The notes: generated from the letters alone by a model not told the origin. A DNA stretch of 64,000 nt from Streptomyces seoulensis (GCA_013364255.1 CP054936.1:3750853-3814852); one strand, 5' to 3'; numbered from the stretch's first letter, positions 8,100-16,173 are shown. Made by a program: numbers and translations.

Positions 8100-9944
8100 T
8101 CACACCTCCTGTGTCGCGGCGCCCCTGGCCTGGGCCAGGGTGTCGAGTTCCTGGAGCACGGGCAGGGCGAGCGCGAAGGCGGTGGCGGGCCGCTCGTCCA
8201 GGAGGGTGCGGGCGCGGTCGAGGCGGCTCTCGATGCTACGCATGGTGCGGGCCCGGGTGCCGTCGCCGGTGGCGGACGCCTCCAGTTGCTCCTTGCCGAA
8301 CAGATGGGTGGCCTCGCTGAGCAGTTCCCGGGCCAGCTGGCCCAGTTCGGGGCTGCGGATGGGCTGCTGTTCGTAGAGGTTGCGGGCGGCGACGAGGCAT
8401 TCGGTGAGGCGCTCGGTGATGCTCCAGGACAGGCGCGGGGCGGTGTGCCGCGCCTCGGGGTAGACGGACCGGACGTCGTCCCAGAGTTCCAGTCCGTGGC
8501 CCGCGTCGATGCGCCGGTCCCACAGGTGTTCGAAGGTCATCTCGGCCAGGCGCAGCAGGCGGTCCTGGGCGTCGATGTTGCGGGAGAGCGTCGCGAGCTG
8601 GATGGTCCGTTTCAGCAGCTGGGCGGAGAAGTCGGTCATCCGCCACAGGAGCAGTCCGCCGGAGCGGTCGGAGCCGGCCAGCGGCATGGTGACGCCGGAG
8701 CTGTGCATCCGGAGGATGGGGTCCTCCCGGGTCATCCGGCTGGTGATCCGGCCGCGGTCGGCCAGCCGCTCCATGATGGCGACGGTGCGGGTGAGGTCGT
8801 CGTCGGTGGCCTTCCGGCGGATCAGGTCGTGCACGAGGATGGCCGCGACGGTCAGCGAGAAGTACTCGGACTCCAGGCGCAGTCCGGTGGTCTGCCAGGG
8901 CAGGTCCTCCAGCGGCCAGCGCTCGCTGCCGAAGCGGGCGACGGCCGACCAGTACTGCTGGCTCAGCTCCCAGCGCAGCCGCAGCGCCTCGGCGAGTTTC
9001 TGCTGGTCGGCGTCGAGCAGACCCAGGGTGAGGGTGCGCTCGGAGAACAGGTCCTGGATGCCGTCGAGGGCGACGACGGTGAAGTACACGTACGGCAGCC
9101 GGTCGGCGATGCCGTCGGGCTGGCCGGGGACCTGGACGTCGAGGTCGGTGACCTTGGGCGCGTCCTGCACCACGCCCCAGGCCCAGCCGCACTCGAAGAG
9201 CTGGGTCTCGTCCCGGATGCTCTCGTCGACCTGGATGCCGCGGGTGAGGCTCTCGATGATGGTGGCGCGCAGCGGGCGGAACCGGCGGGAGAACTGCTGG
9301 AGGACGGCCCGCTCGGACTGCCTGTTCTGTCCGATGACCTGGATCAGCCGGCGGCCCTGCTCGGACTCGGCGTCGAAGACGTTGACGGTGAAGGAGCGCA
9401 GCAGGCTGATCATCGCGGAGGTCAGCCGGGCGTTGGTGGCGTCGCGCAGTTCCACGACGGCCCGGCGCACCTCGGGGCGGGTGGTGGTGCTCTCGTAGAC
9501 CTTGAGGAAGCCGAGGGTGGCCAGGCACAGGGTGACGGACATCGAGTAGGAGTCCACCACGCCCAACTGGCTCTGCTCGTGAGTGAGTTCGAGCTTGGTG
9601 TCGGAGGGTTTGAAGTAGTGGCCGCCGGCGAAGGTGGGGCTCTCGTCCGCTCCGGTGTGGGTGCGCATGAACTGGGTCAGCGCGGTGATCAGGTTGGGCG
9701 GGATCTCCAGCCGGCTGCCGACGCCTTCGAGGGCGCGCAGGACGTCCCGTTCGGTGGTGTCGGGCTGGTCGAGGCGGAAGGCGGGGACCTCGGTGGCGGG
9801 GTACAGCAGGCAGAGCAGGCGTTCGGCGTCGGCCACGCTGCTCAGCCCGTCGGTCTCCTCCAGGACGAGCTTTCCGTCCTCGAAGGAATGACGGCCGATG
9901 GCCCGCCAGACGTCCAGCAGATGCTGCCGTGGCTTGATCTGCAT
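8100..9944 (-). CDS. SCO2524-family large protein of unknown function
   Basis: The 614-residue product is the largest in the cluster and corresponds to the SCO2524 family as I recall it. I see no nucleotide-binding motif, signal peptide or clear transmembrane helix. It appears mostly helical, with repeated Leu/Arg-rich amphipathic stretches such as LRWELSQQYWSAVARFGSERW and IERLADRGRITSRMTRE-like segments. One hydrophobic patch reads VTLCLATLGFLKVY. I chose the ATG at 9944 because GAGGGG precedes it by about eight bases; the open frame extends further but without support. It may be a scaffold or adaptor, which is an inference. Confidence 0.8.
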   Translation of the reverse strand: MQIKPRQHLLDVWRAIGRHSFEDGKLVLEETDGLSSVADAERLLCLLYPATEVPAFRLDQPDTTERDVLRALEGVGSRLEIPPNLITALTQFMRTHTGADESPTFAGGHYFKPSDTKLELTHEQSQLGVVDSYSMSVTLCLATLGFLKVYESTTTRPEVRRAVVELRDATNARLTSAMISLLRSFTVNVFDAESEQGRRLIQVIGQNRQSERAVLQQFSRRFRPLRATIIESLTRGIQVDESIRDETQLFECGWAWGVVQDAPKVTDLDVQVPGQPDGIADRLPYVYFTVVALDGIQDLFSERTLTLGLLDADQQKLAEALRLRWELSQQYWSAVARFGSERWPLEDLPWQTTGLRLESEYFSLTVAAILVHDLIRRKATDDDLTRTVAIMERLADRGRITSRMTREDPILRMHSSGVTMPLAGSDRSGGLLLWRMTDFSAQLLKRTIQLATLSRNIDAQDRLLRLAEMTFEHLWDRRIDAGHGLELWDDVRSVYPEARHTAPRLSWSITERLTECLVAARNLYEQQPIRSPELGQLARELLSEATHLFGKEQLEASATGDGTRARTMRSIESRLDRARTLLDERPATAFALALPVLQELDTLAQARGAATQEV

Positions 9945-9996
9945 CCCCGCACCCCTCGTACAGATCTCGTTGCCTGTCCCGACATGGTCCCCGTTC

Positions 9997-10749
9997 CTAG
10001 GGGACGGCAATCTCCGAATTCCGCCGCCCCAGGGCGAGGAGCATGCCCTCGTGGCCCGGCCGTACGACATGGTCGAGATCGTGGATCTCCAGTTCGGCGC
10101 TGAAGGGCGCCAGGCTCCCGGCGGCCCGCTCCCGGTTCACCCGGTAGGCGGGGTAACGGTGCTCGCCGACGTCGTAGCCGATGGACTCCTTCATGAACGC
10201 GACCGCGTACGGCGCCCCCTCGCCGAGCGCGTTCATGAAGCAGGACACGCCCCGCTGGAACTCCTCGGGGCACTCGGACATGGAGTCGGCGACGAAGAAC
10301 ATCGTCCCGATGTCCCAGCGCCGGTGTCCGTCGAGGTCGAACAGGTTGAGCCGCTCGACCCGGACGATCTCGCTGACCCGGCTCCTGGGCTCGGCGACGT
10401 CCCGGTAGGCGGGGCGTTCCCGCAGCACCTCCCAGAACGCGTCCCAGGCCCCGTCGAAGCCCTCCGGCGCGACCTGCCGCTCCAGGTACTCGACGTTCGG
10501 CTGGGCGTATTCGAGCAGCATCAGCTTGGCGCACCAGGGAAGCATGGAGAGCGCGGGGTAGAGGTTCGCGCCGGCGCCGACGTCGACGCCCCACAGCGAA
10601 CGCGGGGTGACGTCGGCCAGACAGCGGCCGAAGTAGTCGCGCAGCAGCCGCACGATCTGGAGGTCCGCCTCCAGCGGCGTGCGGTAGTTGTTGTCGACGT
10701 ACACCTCTGGATCGAACTTCGACCAAGGTGCGTCAGCGTTGCGATCCAT
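9997..10749 (-). CDS. SCO2525-family SAM-dependent methyltransferase, NNMT/PNMT-like
   Basis: This is a class I methyltransferase of about 250 residues. The SAM-binding motif I is LWGVDVGAGANLYPALS and the next acidic strand is LMLLEYAQPNVEYLE. The region FFVADSMSECPEEFQRGVSC and the segment around it resemble the nicotinamide/phenylethanolamine N-methyltransferase family rather than common small-molecule enzymes. The codons GTG, ATG and ATG at 10755, 10752 and 10749 could each start it; GGCAGG lies six bases before the ATG at 10749, so I use that one. It is the first gene of the leftward run and is divergent from an acetyltransferase. The substrate is unknown. Confidence 0.85.
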   Translation of the reverse strand: MDRNADAPWSKFDPEVYVDNNYRTPLEADLQIVRLLRDYFGRCLADVTPRSLWGVDVGAGANLYPALSMLPWCAKLMLLEYAQPNVEYLERQVAPEGFDGAWDAFWEVLRERPAYRDVAEPRSRVSEIVRVERLNLFDLDGHRRWDIGTMFFVADSMSECPEEFQRGVSCFMNALGEGAPYAVAFMKESIGYDVGEHRYPAYRVNRERAAGSLAPFSAELEIHDLDHVVRPGHEGMLLALGRRNSEIAVP

Positions 10750-10755
10750 CATCAC

Positions 10756-11092
10756 CCTGCCGCGTTCCGTTCGTCTTCCGAGCTAGCCCGTGTGCCGTGT
10801 TCTGAGCCGTGGACGTCGTCGGCGAGTGAGGCGGCATCCCCGTATCCCCGCACGGTAGGCCCACCCGAGAGGCGCAGACAGCCGGGAATACGCCACTCCC
10901 CTTGTGCAGGGGGCACTCGGGCGCACGTCAGCACACCTGGGCGCACACGCTAACTCGCCCTTGCACGCGCGGAGTTGGGCGGCCCACTCTAGTCAGAACG
11001 GAGCACCGGCCGCTACCGAACCTGGATTCATTCCTTCGGGTAACGCCGGTGCCCCGTCGAGTTGACGCCCGCACGTCCGACTGGGGGGTGGC
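10756..11092. promoter_or_regulatory. 337-bp divergent intergenic region upstream of the six-gene cluster
   Basis: This gap separates the leftward cluster from the rightward acetyltransferase, so it should hold both promoters. I see TTGACG near 11060 without a convincing -10 partner, and a weak inverted repeat AACTC...GAGTT near 10953-10976. No gene is convincing here; the 64-codon open frame on the minus strand has no ribosome binding site. Confidence 0.4.
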
Positions 11093-11641
11093 ATGACCGC
11101 CGAACCGCTGGAACGATCCCTGGACCGCCACGATCAGCTCACGGCCGAGGCGCCGTTCCCGGAACCCCCGCCGCCGGTGCTGCGCACGGCCCGGATCGCC
11201 GACCTGCCCGAACTCCAGCGCCTGGACGCGGAGGTCTTCCAGGAGTTCGCCTACCCGGGCTTCCTGCTGCGCCAGCTCTTCGACATGTACGCGGAGCACT
11301 TCCTGGTCCTCGACGACGGCGCGGGCCGGCTGCGCGGGTACGTGCTGGCCGGCACCACGGCGCTGGACCGCGACAGCTGGATCCTCGGCCTGTGCGTGAC
11401 GCACGACCGCCGCCGCAACGGGCTGGGCCGGGAACTGATGATCGAGGTCCTCGCCCGGCTGCGGCGCAGCGGGATCGAGCAGGTCAGGCTGACCGTGGAG
11501 CCCGCCAACCGGGCCGCGGTCCTGCTCTACCGCTCGCTGGGCTTCCGCCCCGAGGAACCGGACGGGGGCCTGCGCCGGGACTACTTCGGCCCGGCCATGG
11601 ACCGCCTGGTGCTGCGCCTGGAACTGAGGCCGGGTTGCTGA
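11093..11641 (+). CDS. GNAT family N-acetyltransferase
   Basis: The 182-residue protein is an acetyl-CoA-dependent acetyltransferase of the GNAT fold. The acetyl-CoA pyrophosphate loop is seen in LCVTHDRRRNGLGRELM (R-x-x-G-x-G form) near residues 100-116. The motif B region VEPANRAAVLLYRSLGF follows, as in RimI-like enzymes. An N-terminal extension of about 30 residues precedes the domain. The ATG follows GGGGGGTGGC, which can serve as a ribosome binding site. It is divergent from the methyltransferase, and whether it belongs to that system is unknown. The substrate could be a protein N-terminus or a small amine. Confidence 0.87.
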   Translation: MTAEPLERSLDRHDQLTAEAPFPEPPPPVLRTARIADLPELQRLDAEVFQEFAYPGFLLRQLFDMYAEHFLVLDDGAGRLRGYVLAGTTALDRDSWILGLCVTHDRRRNGLGRELMIEVLARLRRSGIEQVRLTVEPANRAAVLLYRSLGFRPEEPDGGLRRDYFGPAMDRLVLRLELRPGC

Positions 11642-11734
11642 GGCCGGGCCGCTGACGCCTGGGCCGCCGCGGATCGCTGAGGCCGGGCCGGTGACGCCGG
11701 GCCGCTGAGGCCGGTGGGCCGCTGACGCCGGTGG
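11624..11734. repeat. degenerate tandem repeats based on CTGAGGCCGGGCCG at the acetyltransferase stop
   Basis: Units of about 14 bases (CTGAGGCCGGGTTG, CTGAGGCCGGGCCG, GTGACGCCGGGCCG and variants) run from the last codons of the acetyltransferase gene into the intergenic region. The natural TGA is itself inside a unit. The array looks like expansion of the gene end. Confidence 0.65.
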
Positions 11735-11744
11735 CCCACCGGCG
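11726..11744. terminator. hairpin between convergent acetyltransferase and TerB-like genes
   Basis: CGCCGGTGG-C-CCACCGGCG is a perfect 9-bp inverted repeat with a minimal centre. It lies between two convergent genes and could terminate both. Confidence 0.55.
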
Positions 11745-11775
11745 CCCGCGGGCCCCGGCCGGGGTCAGGACGGGG

Positions 11776-12474
11776 TCAGGACGGGGTGCGGGCCGCGGCC
11801 AGCAGGCGGGTCACGTCGTCCGCGCAGATCGTCAGCGCCGCCCCGACGGTGGCGAGGGCGTCGCGTTCGGCGGGGGTGTAGGGGCCGTCGGCCAGGGCGA
11901 TGCGGGCGGCCTGGAGGAGGATCGACTCGCGGCCGGCGGCGGCCAGGTGGGGGGCCAGCGGGTCCAGCGCCTCGTGCAGCTCTATGGCCAGGCCCGTGGT
12001 GCAGGGCTGCTCCTCGTAGACCCGGCCGGTGTCCGCGGCCAGCGCCTCCACCAGCGAGGCGAGCCGCTCCTCGGTGCAGTCGGCGACGCCGGCGGCGCGG
12101 ACGGCGGCCGCCGCGGTCTCCAGGCTCGTCCGGGCGCCCGCGCCGCCCGCGCAGAGCACGGCGAGGGCGACGGTGTGCACGGCGTCGCGGAGCATCGCGG
12201 AGAAGCGGCTCGTGGTCGGATGGTCCAGGGCGTCGGTGCCGAAGTGGCCGCGGCAGGCGGCGCACTCCACGACCGGCCCGGCCGCGCCGCGCGGCAGCAC
12301 GGGCACGCCGAGGACGGTGAACCGCCGCCGGCCGCTCAGCCGCTGGTAGTTGCGGTCGCCGCCGCAGCCGGGGCAGAAGAACTCGCCGTCGCCTACGGGC
12401 GTCCACGAGGTGCGGGTGCCCAGCACGCGGGCGTGCCCGGCGGCACGGTCGTCTCGTCCCCGTACAGGCAGCAC
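11776..12474 (-). CDS. TerB-like protein with N-terminal zinc ribbon
   Basis: The 232-residue protein has an N-terminal zinc ribbon (FFCPGCGGDRNY near residue 33, then VECAACRGHFG near 70). A helical domain of TerB type follows, ending in ALADGPYTPAERDALATVG, an acidic stretch of the kind that binds metal in tellurite-resistance TerB. In Streptomyces such proteins are usually housekeeping-linked and not part of a tellurite operon. The GTG start has GGAGG seven bases upstream. It lies downstream of leuA but is separated from it by a strong terminator. The cellular role is not established. Confidence 0.75.
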   Translation of the reverse strand: MLPVRGRDDRAAGHARVLGTRTSWTPVGDGEFFCPGCGGDRNYQRLSGRRRFTVLGVPVLPRGAAGPVVECAACRGHFGTDALDHPTTSRFSAMLRDAVHTVALAVLCAGGAGARTSLETAAAAVRAAGVADCTEERLASLVEALAADTGRVYEEQPCTTGLAIELHEALDPLAPHLAAAGRESILLQAARIALADGPYTPAERDALATVGAALTICADDVTRLLAAARTPS

Positions 12475-12601
12475 GTCGCACCTCCGTCACCTCGCGGCAA
12501 CATCGCCGCGATGGCGTGATGTTAGCCACATCGGTGAGGCTGAGTCAGTACCCCGGACGAGACCTTTCCGTGACCTGGCCGGTAACCGACGCCACGGAAA
12601 A

Positions 12602-12637
12602 CGGGCCCCGACCGCCCGAAGAGGCGGCCGGAGCCCG
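12602..12637 (-). terminator. leuA: leuA intrinsic terminator
   Basis: On the minus strand, just after the leuA stop, a long GC hairpin forms between CGGGCTCCGGCCGCC and GGCGGTCGGGGCCCG with few mismatches. It is followed by TTTTCC. This is a textbook intrinsic terminator, rare in this GC-rich genome because of its U-tract. Confidence 0.85.
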
Positions 12638-12657
12638 GAAAACACCGGTCAGTGCGG

Positions 12658-14379
12658 TCAGCGGGCCGCCCGGTTGACGGCCGAGACGACCGCCTTCAGC
12701 GACGCACGTGTCGTGTTCGCATCGATGCCGATGCCCCACAGGACCTTGTCCTCGATCGCGCATTCGATGTACGAGGCGGCCAGCGCGGAGGCGCCCTCGC
12801 TCATCGTGTGCTCCTGGTAGTCCAGCAGGCGTACGTCCACGCCCACGGAGTGCAGGGCGTCGAAGAACGCGGAGATCGGGCCGTTGCCGGAGCCGGTCAG
12901 GACCGTGTCCACGCCGTCCACCTGGGCCTCGACGGTGAGGCTGTCCACGCCGTCGGTGTCGGTGGTGGACTGGCCGTTGTTGACCTGGATGCGACCCCAC
13001 GGGTTGTCCGGGTTGGGCAGGTACTCGTCCTGGAAGACCGACCAGATCTCCTTGGGCGTGACCTCGCCGCCCTCGGCGTCCGTCTTGGCCTGGATGATCT
13101 TCGAGAACTCGATCTGCATCCGGCGCGGCAGGTCCAGCTTGTGGTCGTTCTTCAGGACGTAGGCGATGCCGCCCTTGCCGGACTGCGAGTTGACGCGGAT
13201 GACGGCCTCGTAGGAGCGGCCGACGTCCTTGGGGTCGATGGGCAGGTACGGCACCGCCCACTCGATGTCGTCGACCGTGACGCCCTTGGCCGTCGCGTCG
13301 GCCTCCATGGCGTCGAAGCCCTTCTTGATGGCGTCCTGGTGGGAGCCGGAGAAGGACGTGTAGACCAGGTCGCCCACGTACGGGTGGCGCGGGTGGACCT
13401 CCATCTGGTTGCAGTACTCCCACGTACGGCGGATCTCGTCGATGTCGGAGAAGTCGATCTGCGGGTCGACGCCCTGCGAGAACAGGTTCATGCCCAGGGT
13501 GACCAGGTCGACGTTGCCGGTGCGCTCGCCCTGCCCGAACAGGCAGCCCTCGACGCGGTCGGCGCCGGCCATGACGGCCAGCTCGGCGGCCGCGACGGCC
13601 GTGCCGCGGTCGTTGTGCGGGTGCACGGACAGGCAGACGTGCTCGCGGCGGGACAGGTTGCGGCCCATCCACTCGAAGCGGTCCGCGTGCGTGGAGGGCG
13701 CCGAACGCTCCACCGTGGCGGGCAGGTTGAGGATGATCTCGCGGCCCGGGCCCGGCTGGTAGACGTCCATCACCGCCTCGCAGACCTCCAGCGCGAAGTC
13801 CAGCTCGGTGTCGGTGAAGATCTCCGGGCTGTACTGGTAGCCGAATTCCGTCTCCGGGCCCAGCAGCTTGTCGGCGTACTCCATCACCAGACGGGTGCCG
13901 TCGACGGCGATCTGCTTGATGTCGTCCCTGGAGCCGCGGAACACGACCCGGCGGAAGACCGGCGCGGTGGCGTTGTACAGGTGGACGGTGGCGCGCCTGG
14001 CGCCCTTCAGCGACTCCACGGTCCGCTCGATCAGGTCCTCGCGGGCCTGGGTCAGCACGGAGATCGTGACGTCGTCCGGGATCGCGCCCTCCTCCTCGAT
14101 GATGGAGCGCACGAAGTCGAAGTCGGTCTGGCCGGAGGCCGGGAAGCCGACCTCGATCTCCTTGTAGCCCATCTTGACCAGCAGGTCGAACATCGCGCGC
14201 TTACGGGCGGGCGACATCGGGTCGATCAGGGCCTGGTTGCCGTCGCGCAGATCGGTGGAGAGCCAGCGCGGGGCGGCGGTGATCCGCTTCTCGGGCCAGG
14301 TGCGGTCGGGGATGGCGACCTGCTCGTAGCCGCCGTACTTGTGGACCGGCATGGAACTGGGCTGCTGGCGATTGACCAT
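12658..14379 (-). CDS. leuA: 2-isopropylmalate synthase
   Basis: LeuA condenses acetyl-CoA with 2-ketoisovalerate in the first committed step of leucine synthesis. The 573-residue protein has the catalytic HMGL-like TIM barrel with LSTDLRDGNQALIDP near residue 40. The metal site is in SVHPHNDRGTAVAAAE. The C-terminal regulatory LeuA dimer domain (about 440-573), which carries leucine feedback control, ends in IGIDANTTRASLKAVVSAV. I chose the ATG at 14379 because MVNRQQPSSMPVHKYGGY is the usual N-terminus in Streptomyces. GAGGAG lies 11 bases upstream. Expression is under a leucine attenuator (leader peptide at 14476-14523). Confidence 0.97.
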   Translation of the reverse strand: MVNRQQPSSMPVHKYGGYEQVAIPDRTWPEKRITAAPRWLSTDLRDGNQALIDPMSPARKRAMFDLLVKMGYKEIEVGFPASGQTDFDFVRSIIEEEGAIPDDVTISVLTQAREDLIERTVESLKGARRATVHLYNATAPVFRRVVFRGSRDDIKQIAVDGTRLVMEYADKLLGPETEFGYQYSPEIFTDTELDFALEVCEAVMDVYQPGPGREIILNLPATVERSAPSTHADRFEWMGRNLSRREHVCLSVHPHNDRGTAVAAAELAVMAGADRVEGCLFGQGERTGNVDLVTLGMNLFSQGVDPQIDFSDIDEIRRTWEYCNQMEVHPRHPYVGDLVYTSFSGSHQDAIKKGFDAMEADATAKGVTVDDIEWAVPYLPIDPKDVGRSYEAVIRVNSQSGKGGIAYVLKNDHKLDLPRRMQIEFSKIIQAKTDAEGGEVTPKEIWSVFQDEYLPNPDNPWGRIQVNNGQSTTDTDGVDSLTVEAQVDGVDTVLTGSGNGPISAFFDALHSVGVDVRLLDYQEHTMSEGASALAASYIECAIEDKVLWGIGIDANTTRASLKAVVSAVNRAAR

Positions 14380-14420
14380 GGTTGCGTGGGCTCCTCGGGA
14401 AGTCCGCGGGATGCGGGGCC

Positions 14421-14471
14421 AAAAAGGCGGCCGACGGCGCAACGCCAGACTCCGCGGGGAGGGGGTCGGCC
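14421..14471 (-). terminator. leuA: leuA attenuator hairpin
   Basis: Reading the minus strand after the leader peptide, GGCCGAC pairs with GTCGGCC across a GC-rich loop, followed by GCC and then TTTTT. This fits the terminator form of an attenuator between the leader peptide and leuA. The competing antiterminator fold was not computed. Confidence 0.65.
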
Positions 14472-14475
14472 TCGA

Positions 14476-14523
14476 CTACAGGCCCTCGCCGCGGCAGCTA
14501 AGAAGAAGCAGCCCGAAACGCAT
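14476..14523 (-). CDS. leuL: leuA leader peptide MRFGLLLLSCRGEGL
   Basis: A 15-codon open frame upstream of leuA encodes MRFGLLLLSCRGEGL and then TAG. It has four consecutive Leu codons (CTG CTT CTT CTT); CTT is rare in Streptomyces. This is the classic control codon run of leucine attenuation: when charged leucyl-tRNA is scarce, ribosomes stall here and the downstream terminator does not form. The start lies about ten bases after a -10-like TAGGGT, so the 5' leader is very short and has no ribosome binding site. Confidence 0.88.
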   Translation of the reverse strand: MRFGLLLLSCRGEGL

Positions 14524-14533
14524 GATGCTGTGC

Positions 14534-14539
14534 ACCCTA
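14534..14539 (-). promoter_or_regulatory. leuA: -10 element of the leuA leader
   Basis: TAGGGT on the minus strand fits the Streptomyces housekeeping -10 consensus TAGRRT. It is placed so that transcription would begin only a few bases before the leader peptide. No good -35 is visible. Confidence 0.6.
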
Positions 14540-14757
14540 GCCGAGCCGCGCCGGACGTGCGGGCCTCGTCCAGTATGCGAAACCGAGGGGACGAACCGGA
14601 CAAAACGTGTGCGATGTCACGCCGTCGCCTGCCCGATGTCACGCCACGCAACCGCCCTTTACCCTGCGCGGCCGCACCACAACCGTCTTGACCCGTTATT
14701 TCACCAATCAAGGTTGCAGGTAGTGACTTTGGCGTAACGCAGTGCGATGGTCGAGGC

Positions 14758-15828
14758 ATGACGACTCACGGGGGCCTCGAGCCCGTCTTCTGCGCCATCG
14801 TGCCGCCACACGTCCTCGACCGCCTCGCCCGCAGCGAGGACCCCGCGCTGCACGGCCCCGCGCGCCGCACCCTCCAGCGCGACGCCATGGAGCGCACCCG
14901 GCGCCATCTGACCGCCGTCACCGGCGCCGCCGCCGTGACCCCGCCCGCCGGCAAGCAGGCCGGGCAGCCGCACCGCACGGTCTACGACGCGGGGCACGGC
15001 ACCGACCTGCCCGGCCGCAAGGTCCGCGCGGAGGGCCAGCAGCCCGGCAAGGACGCCAGCGTCAACCGCGCCTACTCCGGCCTCGGCGCCACCTTCGAGC
15101 TGTACCTGAAGGCGTACAAGCGCGACTCCATCGACGGCCGCGGGCTGCCGCTGGACGCCTCCGTGCACTACGACGAGAAGTACAACAACGCCTTCTGGAA
15201 CGGCGAGCAGATGGTGTTCGGCGACGGCGACGGCGAGATCTTCCTCGACTTCACCATCCCGGTGGACGTCATCGGCCACGAGCTGACGCACGGCGTCACC
15301 CAGCACACCGCCAACCTGGAGTACCAGGGCCAGTCCGGCGCGCTCAACGAGTCGGTCTCCGACGTCTTCGGCTCGCTGATCAAGCAGTACACCCTCGGCC
15401 AGACCGCCGCGGAGGCCGACTGGCTGATCGGCGCGGGCCTGCTCGCCCCGCGCGTCACCGGCAAGGCGCTGCGCTCCATGAAGGCGCCCGGCACCGCCTA
15501 CGACGACGACGTGCTCGGCAAGGACCCGCAGCCGGCCACCATGGACCACTACGTCCACACCGGCAGCGACAACGGCGGCGTGCACATCAACTCCGGCATC
15601 CCCAACCACGCCTTCTACCTGGCCGCCACCGAACTCGGCGGCCACGCCTGGGAGAAGGCGGGCCAGGTCTGGTACGACGTGCTGACCGGCGGCAAGCTCA
15701 CGTCGGACGCGCAGTTCGCCGACTTCGCCACGCTCACCGTCAAGGCGGCCCGGGAGAGGTACGGCGCGGGCGACGAACTCCAAGGCGTGAAGAAGGCCTG
15801 GGAACAGGTGGGGGTGCGGACGCTCTGA
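14758..15828 (+). CDS. protealysin-like M4 metalloprotease
   Basis: This is a 356-residue zinc metallopeptidase of the thermolysin family. The zinc motif is VIGHELTHGVTQH near residues 177-189, and the third ligand Glu is in GALNESVSDVFG. NGGVHINSGIPNHAFY carries the active-site His region. There is no signal peptide. Instead the N-terminus CAIVPPHVLDRLA carries the PPxL-like motif of the short protealysin propeptide. The enzyme therefore probably acts in, or leaves, the cell by a non-classical route. The next gene, 21 bases downstream, encodes an emfourin-type inhibitor, which supports this assignment. Confidence 0.93.
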   Translation: MTTHGGLEPVFCAIVPPHVLDRLARSEDPALHGPARRTLQRDAMERTRRHLTAVTGAAAVTPPAGKQAGQPHRTVYDAGHGTDLPGRKVRAEGQQPGKDASVNRAYSGLGATFELYLKAYKRDSIDGRGLPLDASVHYDEKYNNAFWNGEQMVFGDGDGEIFLDFTIPVDVIGHELTHGVTQHTANLEYQGQSGALNESVSDVFGSLIKQYTLGQTAAEADWLIGAGLLAPRVTGKALRSMKAPGTAYDDDVLGKDPQPATMDHYVHTGSDNGGVHINSGIPNHAFYLAATELGGHAWEKAGQVWYDVLTGGKLTSDAQFADFATLTVKAARERYGAGDELQGVKKAWEQVGVRTL

Positions 15829-15849
15829 ATCCGTACTAGACACGGAGCC

Positions 15850-16116
15850 ATGCGTATTCAGGTACGGCGTACGGGCGGGTTCGCGGGCATCGAGCGGAAC
15901 GCCGAGGTGGACACCGACGAGCGGTCCGACGCCCAGGAGTGGCGGTCACTGGCCGAGAAGGTGCTGACCGCGGGCGAGGGCGCGCGCGAGCCCGTGGTCC
16001 CGGACGGCTTCAGCTACGAGATCACCGTGGACGGCCGCACGATCCGCGCCGCCGATCCCCGGCTCACCGAGGACCAGCGGGAGCTGATCTCCCGCGTACT
16101 CAAGGAGGGAGCGTAA
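15850..16116 (+). CDS. emfourin-like inhibitor of the M4 protease
   Basis: This 88-residue protein belongs to the protealysin inhibitor (emfourin) family, whose members bind the active site of the adjacent M4 protease. The N-terminal strand MRIQVRRTGGFAGIERNAEV and the segment FSYEITVDGRTIRAADP fit the family as I recall it. There is no signal peptide, so it would act in the cytoplasm, keeping any active protease in check before export. The gene is 21 bases behind the protease stop and surely in the same operon. The start ATG has only a weak upstream purine run (CACGGAGCC). Confidence 0.85.
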   Translation: MRIQVRRTGGFAGIERNAEVDTDERSDAQEWRSLAEKVLTAGEGAREPVVPDGFSYEITVDGRTIRAADPRLTEDQRELISRVLKEGA

Positions 16117-16137
16117 CTGCCGTCTCCGGCACGGGCG

Positions 16138-16167
16138 TTGACTTCCCTTACCGCCGGTACGGATGAT
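16138..16167 (+). promoter_or_regulatory. promoter for the GH1 gene, leaderless type
   Basis: TTGACT at 16138-16143 and GATGAT at 16162-16167 are separated by 18 bases, close to the housekeeping consensus. The hexamer is six bases before the ATG at 16174, which would make the start codon the first transcribed base. No ribosome binding site is present. Confidence 0.5.
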
Positions 16168-16173
16168 CCGCGC

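Noticed and set aside
10752..10946. 64-codon frame upstream of the methyltransferase whose stop overlaps its start
   Set aside because: The ATGA-like overlap is tempting, but there is no ribosome binding site and the composition is not coding-like.
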